A stretch of 64,000 nt of DNA from the NCBI RefSeq assembly GCF_905220365.1, contig NC_061129.1, positions 7,006,803 to 7,070,802 of the forward strand, in the 5' to 3' direction. Position numbers and translations under genes: made by a program. The notes below the pieces were generated by a model. That model had not been told where the DNA came from and searched no databases. It was given only the letters and a program-made list of their open reading frames with translations. This DNA comes from Vanessa cardui. Lineage: Eukaryota > Arthropoda > Insecta > Lepidoptera > Nymphalidae. Shown piece after piece: positions 58,797 through 64,000 of this stretch; position 1 is the stretch's first letter, and the number at the start of each line of letters is the position of its first letter.

Positions 58797-61129
58797 CGCT
58801 AAAATAACCCAGTTAAGTCAGAATATGTTACCATTATTGGTTAAATGCACTTTGAAATTAGCAGTAGAATAAATATAGCATGTAAGTCTAAACAGTATTG
58901 TGATTATCTACAAACTATTATTTAAATTAATTACTTTTAGAATAAAGTGAAAAAAAAATGTACAAATAGATAAATATGTATTTTATATAAAAAAATTGCT
59001 ATTCGAAAAATGATTATATTATATAACAAATATTTGAGGTTATCAATATGTGTTATAAAATTTACCAGTGTTTATATAAGAATTTTATTTGAACATGACA
59101 TTAGAACAATATGGAATTAAATTTTACAAAACCTTACGTATATCACAGACATGATGTTTACGAAACCTAAGAATTTTTATCACACGAACACTATGATATA
59201 TTAATTCCAAACAATATATATACATATATAAAGCTAACATATAAATATCCTCTTATCCGAGATAAAATAATGTGGTACTTATACAATGTGATATAAATAA
59301 TATATTAAATGTATATGCGCCTTTTTAGAAATAAAGAACTTCTTCTGTACCAAACACATTCCTAATTGGGACCACTTAAACATAGACTACTGTAATAAAT
59401 GTGTCATATTCTTAATTGTTGGAATGGTGCTAAGTAGCCCGCGATGTGTTAAAATACTATTAAAATAATTACATATGCATAACTTCTTTTTTTATTTAAA
59501 TTATTGTAATAGAAGTATTTATGTACAAAATATCTAAATATAAATAATACTTAGGAATAATCAATCTATTAGTCAAAATACAGTTGTAGCATGAGGAATC
59601 ATCGGGATAATCTTATTAAAAAAAATAATGTTTTAGCTCTCTTCTCTAAAATACCATATTTAAAATCTTTGACTTCCTTTGATCTAAAAACTTATTTAGT
59701 AGACAAAAATATTTTTTGACGTCATAGAAACATATAAAAATACATCTAAGTCAATCTTTAAATAACAAGGAAAAATCAAACACTACGTATTGTGGACATT
59801 TCTGTCATTGCTAACGATACTACTAGTACAACTCCGAAGGCCAATACACGGCCAGCTTGGCTGGATGTCATGATATTAAAAACACATTTGTTTAAATGGT
59901 TAAGACATAGAAATAGAGAAGTAAAAAAAAACATCTAGAATTTTTCTCATCATAAAGTTTATTATATTTTTTTTTTTATAATCATTGCAATAATAAAAAG
60001 CATAACACCTTCATTTGCATTAAAATATTCTGTGCAAGATCAATATCGTTAAATCATTTCATATCTTATTCTATGACTAGATAGTCTACAAGTATGTAAA
60101 TCTCCCTAATAGAATCACTGAACGGCATAGACGGTAATCCAGCAATTTCGTATAAGAATACTAATATATATATAATACTCAATCGTTCGCTTACATTATA
60201 ATTACAACGGAAACTTACACAAATGCTAAATTAAAAACAAAAAAATGCTAATGCTATAATAAGTAATCTTAAAAATAATGAAAAATTATGATTGGAAAAT
60301 TTAATTGTAAAACATTTTTAAAGTGTATTTTTTGAGTCTTTATAGATTCGTATAAGGATACTTTGTAACAAATTTTATATTTAATAACTGTTAGCGGAAA
60401 TTGTATACTTATAACATGCTTTCGCACTTCCATATTAATCAACTCGAACACGCAATTCAACGAGCTAAAATGACTTATGTATCTAATGATGTACACACGA
60501 ATAAGGGATATATGATTAAATTAAAAGCAAAACATCGAAAAGTACTTCTCCGATTAATCGATCGACCTCGATCTTTTCTTGTACGACAATATTGTTGAGG
60601 CGAATCTATTGATATATGACAAAATACGTATCGAACAAGTACGACCACAAATAAGAAATTTAAATTGATATATTTAAATGGGGACGCCCGACCGAAACGA
60701 AGTATGACAAGAGGTAGTTGAGAATCCGAACTAAGCACACTTTTAAATCACAGTATTTCTTAACCTGTCTTAAACTCTTAGATCTCTTACTAAACCTATA
60801 CGTTTACAATATTTATTGAAACTAAACAAGAATGAATACAGGGAATGAAAATATATCATATTAAGCACATGCTGACATCGTTTTATCGCAATAATGATTG
60901 TTTTAAAATTACAATTACACATACTTCCAGACGCCGCACGCAGAGTATACGGTAAGTATACAGCTCACCTGCTGTCACTAAATTAGGTGATCAATAAAAC
61001 GTGCAACTAGAATCAAACAGGCAATGCTAATTAAAAACATCGTTGCTTAGATATAACGTGTCCTTACTAATTAAAAAAAATATACTCAAATGTCATGTGG
61101 TAAGAACTCTATAAAAAATATGAATGTTT

Positions 61130-61266
61130 TTAAGGTTGCTTAATGTTATTCGGTAAAGATATCCGCAAATTTGTTCGCTCGTCTGAACTGATAGTTCTCG
61201 AGAGAAAGGTGGAGGATGTTCGACCTGATGAAGTGGCGTTGTTCCGCGTGTCCGGCTTCTCCAACC
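61130..61266 (-). CDS. Methuselah-like receptor last exon (C-tail)
   Basis: Acceptor AATATCACAG on the - strand. Encodes GLEKPDTRNNATSSGRTSST, FLSRTISSDERTN and LRISLPNNIKQP, stop TAA. Ser/Thr-rich clusters suit GRK/arrestin regulation (inference). A + strand frame over this exon is its shadow. Confidence 0.82.
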
Positions 61267-64000
61267 CTGTGATATTAGTACAAGTTAATTGTGTTACATG
61301 TTTATATAGTCCAGTCATCATATACATTTTAAAATGCAAGTGAACTGAAAGGCTGTTTTTTGGATATTGCATTGACCAACATTTATTTATATTTCAAGAT
61401 GGTGGAAGAAGCTGGAAAATCTAGATCGACAATTTTAGACAAAAAATTTCGAAGCACCCTCTATACACTATTAAAAAATCAGACCTGTTTGTTCTCATGC
61501 ATTTATATGCCATTATGACTGAACTAATATAACATTAAATAATACATATCCATGCACATTAATCACTACGAATTTAATGCGTAGGTGTGAAGTATCAGTA
61601 AGGGCACGAAATTATAATCGCAGTCGCGGTTATTATAATACGATTGCAAAGCCAGATAAATCAGTGTGATTAACGCATTACTTTCGTGATAGCGTTACAA
61701 ATATTATGTTATCATGTTCGGTGTTTAGCGAGTTTTTATATTAACAATGAGATCGCCCACATTAATAAAGTTATTTTTTATATTGTTAAATTATTAGATG
61801 AATACGAAACCAAAACTAAAATAACTAAAAAAATATTACGCATACATTGCTTTCAGCACATATTATTAGCTATTAATAACGAAAAATAACAACAGCGATT
61901 AATATTAATATATACTTGTGTCAATCGGAGCCCGAGAATAACCAGGAACTGTAAAAAATATATCCTTAATAAATAATAATCTATATACTATTAAAATAAA
62001 ATATGTTACATAGAGTAATCCAATTCCAAGCCCCAAGTATAAATTTATGTAAATTTTTTTAAAGCTTAATAAATATCAAATTCATCACAACATTCTGCGA
62101 TGCTAAATACGTGTAAGAATCCCCATTAATCAAAATGATGAATTATTCATACATTGTTGCTGTACGTTAGAGCTATGCAAAGACTTTAATTTATCACCTC
62201 TACAAATAAACCTTACTTTAGTAATGAAGACATTAGACAAAAAAAACATAGACAATAACATACATAGATAATTATTTATGACTGTTGCCTTTGTGTCATG
62301 TAAGCCACATTACAATCCTTTACTATATTATAATAATTGAATATTCACAAGAATTATACTCACCGAGGCGTTTTCTTATAAGATAATATAGCTTCGGCTT
62401 CACTATGAGAATAAGGAATATAAACACGCCTTGTAACTCATTGAAGAGATCCACGATATTCCAAAGCCATTGTGGTTCGGAGACTATGGTCGAGAGGAGC
62501 TCCGACACCCAGCCTGCTCCCATCACCACCCATAACTTTCCAGTAAGAATATATCTATAAAAAAAAAACATAAAAGTAAAAAAAATCTTAAAACTAAAAC
62601 CTATAAACTGCTTGGCTAAGACCTCTTCCTTTGTGGAAATGTTTAAAACCAATTAAACTACTCTGCTCCAATACGGGTTGGTGGATAAACATGTTAGATA
62701 TACAAAAAATTTATTGAAATTAGACCCTTGAGGGTTTCCTCACGATATTTTACATTTTGTTATAGTATCACGTATTCTATTATTGTCACTTTATTCTCAC
62801 ACAAAACCAATCAACGTAATCACATAGACGTAGACATTAGACTTAGGTACTTGAACGCAAAGGAAATTGTTATCATTGTATACTATATTTGGTGTCTAGA
62901 CTTTGTGGATATGAAGATATAATTATGTTTCTTCTGATGAGTACCTACAGAACATGACTCGCCGGTGTTCACGTTATTTTCCTCATTAACACCCTAATTT
63001 ATATAGCGGTGTAAACAGCGAGGTAACGTCTATATCTAATTTAATTGCGATCGGTTTAGTGGTATATGAGTCAGTCCATCAGTCATAATTACGTCAAAAA
63101 TTGATTCTCATTAATAGTACAGATTCCATATTCAATTTATTATTTAAAATCAAAAAAATATTCAAAATATCATCTTCTCATAATATACACTTTCAAATCA
63201 GGTAAAAAAAATATTCTTCATTAAGAAAAGTGGCGATGTTTTTGTGTATTTGTTAAAGGTTTTCTTCTACTAGTAAGCATTAATTTCAGGGTAACGTCAC
63301 TTCTGCGGCGGCAAAACCAATTTAACGAGCAAAGAGACCATTAATAATGATCGACACGGTTAAATGGTTTTAGTACCAATTTTGTCTTGTCGTGTCTTTA
63401 TAGTTGTATATGAATCATTTATGATAGAATATAAAATTTACGTGAATTATAGATACATGTTGGGAATTTGTCTTCTCATAGTTTGTTATCAATAGATACT
63501 GCTAAAAGCCTTCCGCCTATGACAGATAAAAATAAGATAAACATTAGGTATTTCGTATCATAACGAAACTAACTGTATATATTATTAACAACCAAACATA
63601 TCTCTAAGGGAAGTCTCTAAGGGGTCTGTGTACGGTATGTATTTACATTGTACGTATGCGTGATCAATGCGTGATAAATAATTAATTAAACTTACATGAC
63701 CTATAAACCTCGACTAAAAAAATACTATTCTTCTGGCTTCGAAAAGATAATTCAAATTTGAATTCAAAAAGTACATAATGTATAATTATTTGAATACTTC
63801 AATATAATTTGGATTTTCATACTCTAATAGCTTATTTTCTACTTTAAAGAAATAAAATAAACCTACTTGGCTCTGTCGATTCTAAATCTTCTCTTTGCGC
63901 GGTCTCCCACCGAACCAGCTTGGAGGCGATGGACTTCAGATTTAACTTGGGCGCAATGTCGTGCCGTAAGGAGCCACAATACGAAATTGGTACACGTCAC
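61130..64000 (-). CDS. mthl: Methuselah-like class-B GPCR, 3' end (three exons, incomplete)
   Basis: - strand join: >64000-63867, 62554-62364, 61266-61130 (stop TAA 61130-61132). Junctions are GT-AG with matching phases (AA+A gives Lys; G+GG gives Gly). The product covers TM5 end and third intracellular loop (VTCTNFVLWLLTARHCAQVK, EVHRLQAG, RRFRIDRAK), TM6 and TM7 (TGKLWVVMGAGWVSELLST, then IVDLFNELQGVFIFLILIVK), a KRLG helix-8 start, and a Ser/Thr-rich tail. The order FVLTAxHCxxVKSE, KLxVVMGxxW and D-x-x-N-x-LQGVFIF is the signature of arthropod Methuselah receptors. Known of family: secretin-type 7TM receptors tied to stress resistance and life span in Drosophila; ligand here unknown. The ectodomain exons lie beyond the right edge. 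Confidence 0.88.
62364..62554 (-). CDS. Methuselah-like receptor exon (TM6-TM7)
   Basis: Acceptor TTTTTTATAG, donor GTGAGT on the - strand, 191 nt. Encodes YILTGKLWVVMGAGWVSELL, SEPQWLWNIVDLFNELQGVF and IFLILIVKPKLYYLIRKRL. Confidence 0.9.
62596..62757 (-). mobile_element. tRNA-derived SINE, 3' fragment in receptor intron
   Basis: TATAAACTGCTTGGCTAAGACC, CTGCTCCAATACGGGTTGGTGG and GAGGGTTTCCTCACGATATTTT follow the SINE core. No tRNA-like head. It sits about 40 bp upstream of the acceptor of exon 62554. Confidence 0.7.
62758..63866. other. Intron of the Methuselah-like receptor, nothing recognised
   Basis: AT-rich, with no exon or repeat end identified on either strand. Confidence 0.55.
63867..64000 (-). 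CDS. Methuselah-like receptor exon (TM5 end, third loop), cut by window edge
   Basis: Donor GTAGGT on the - strand at 63866. The frame is open to the edge and encodes VTCTNFVLWLLTARHCAQVK, SEVHRLQAGSVGDRAKR and RFRIDRA. Confidence 0.88.

Larger units (their letters stand above)
57910..61129. other. 3' UTR of paralog 2 and intergenic DNA up to the receptor gene
   Basis: AATAAA occurs at 58220-58225 and repeatedly later (about 58453, 58522, 59331), so the 3' UTR length is uncertain. The hairpin at 58760-58796 lies here. No coding frame accepted; - strand frames at 60269-60496 and 60475-60738 lack support. Confidence 0.5.

Noticed and set aside
60475..60738. 87-codon - strand frame between NHA and the receptor
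   Set aside because: No splice link to the receptor exons, which already end in a stop at 61130; no recognisable motif.
1..64000. CRISPR arrays, prokaryotic operons or integrated virus genes
   Set aside because: No spaced short direct repeats of array form and no open frames of such origin; all features fit a lepidopteran nuclear genome.

Overview
The window looks like a nuclear genomic segment from a lepidopteran insect, most likely a butterfly. It is AT-rich, has intron-split genes with GT-AG junctions, and carries at least eleven copies or fragments of a tRNA-derived SINE of the lepidopteran Metulj-like kind (B box GGTTCAAACC), plus decayed Helitron-like, LINE-tail and TIR elements. No bacterial, CRISPR or clearly viral features are visible.

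Layout. (1) 1-7.2 kb: the 3' half of an NHA/SLC9B cation-proton antiporter gene (paralog 1, + strand, six exons 2657-6766); its 5' exons lie off the left edge. (2) 7.2-15.9 kb: intergenic AT-rich DNA with SINEs. (3) 16.4-57.9 kb: a second, much larger NHA/SLC9B gene (paralog 2, + strand). Its twelve-exon core (37588-57909) encodes 685 residues with the Asp-Asp transport motif. It appears to have several alternative first exons: a basic N-terminal exon at 16401, a leader near 36.4 kb that joins the exon at 37567, and a separate N-terminus at 45357. The splice phases of the two coding alternatives match the exons they would join. (4) Inside the last intron of paralog 2, on the opposite strand, sits an intronless gene for a 481-residue Asn-rich secreted protein (55925-57370). 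(5) 61.1 kb to the right edge: the 3' end of a Methuselah-like class-B GPCR gene on the - strand (three exons: TM5/6 loop, TM6-TM7, Ser/Thr-rich tail).

The two NHA genes are old tandem duplicates: the five shared exons have the same phases, and two have identical lengths (172 and 155 nt). They differ at the ion-binding site: paralog 2 keeps Asp-Asp, paralog 1 has Asp-Thr, which suggests a changed transport mode. Paralog 2 also shows unusual 5' control features: a 55-bp tandem duplication that copies a splice donor, a start-stop uORF just before one start codon, and a possible 14-codon uORF whose stop overlaps another start codon (ATGA). The alternative first exons and the UTR features are inferred from sequence only and need transcript evidence.
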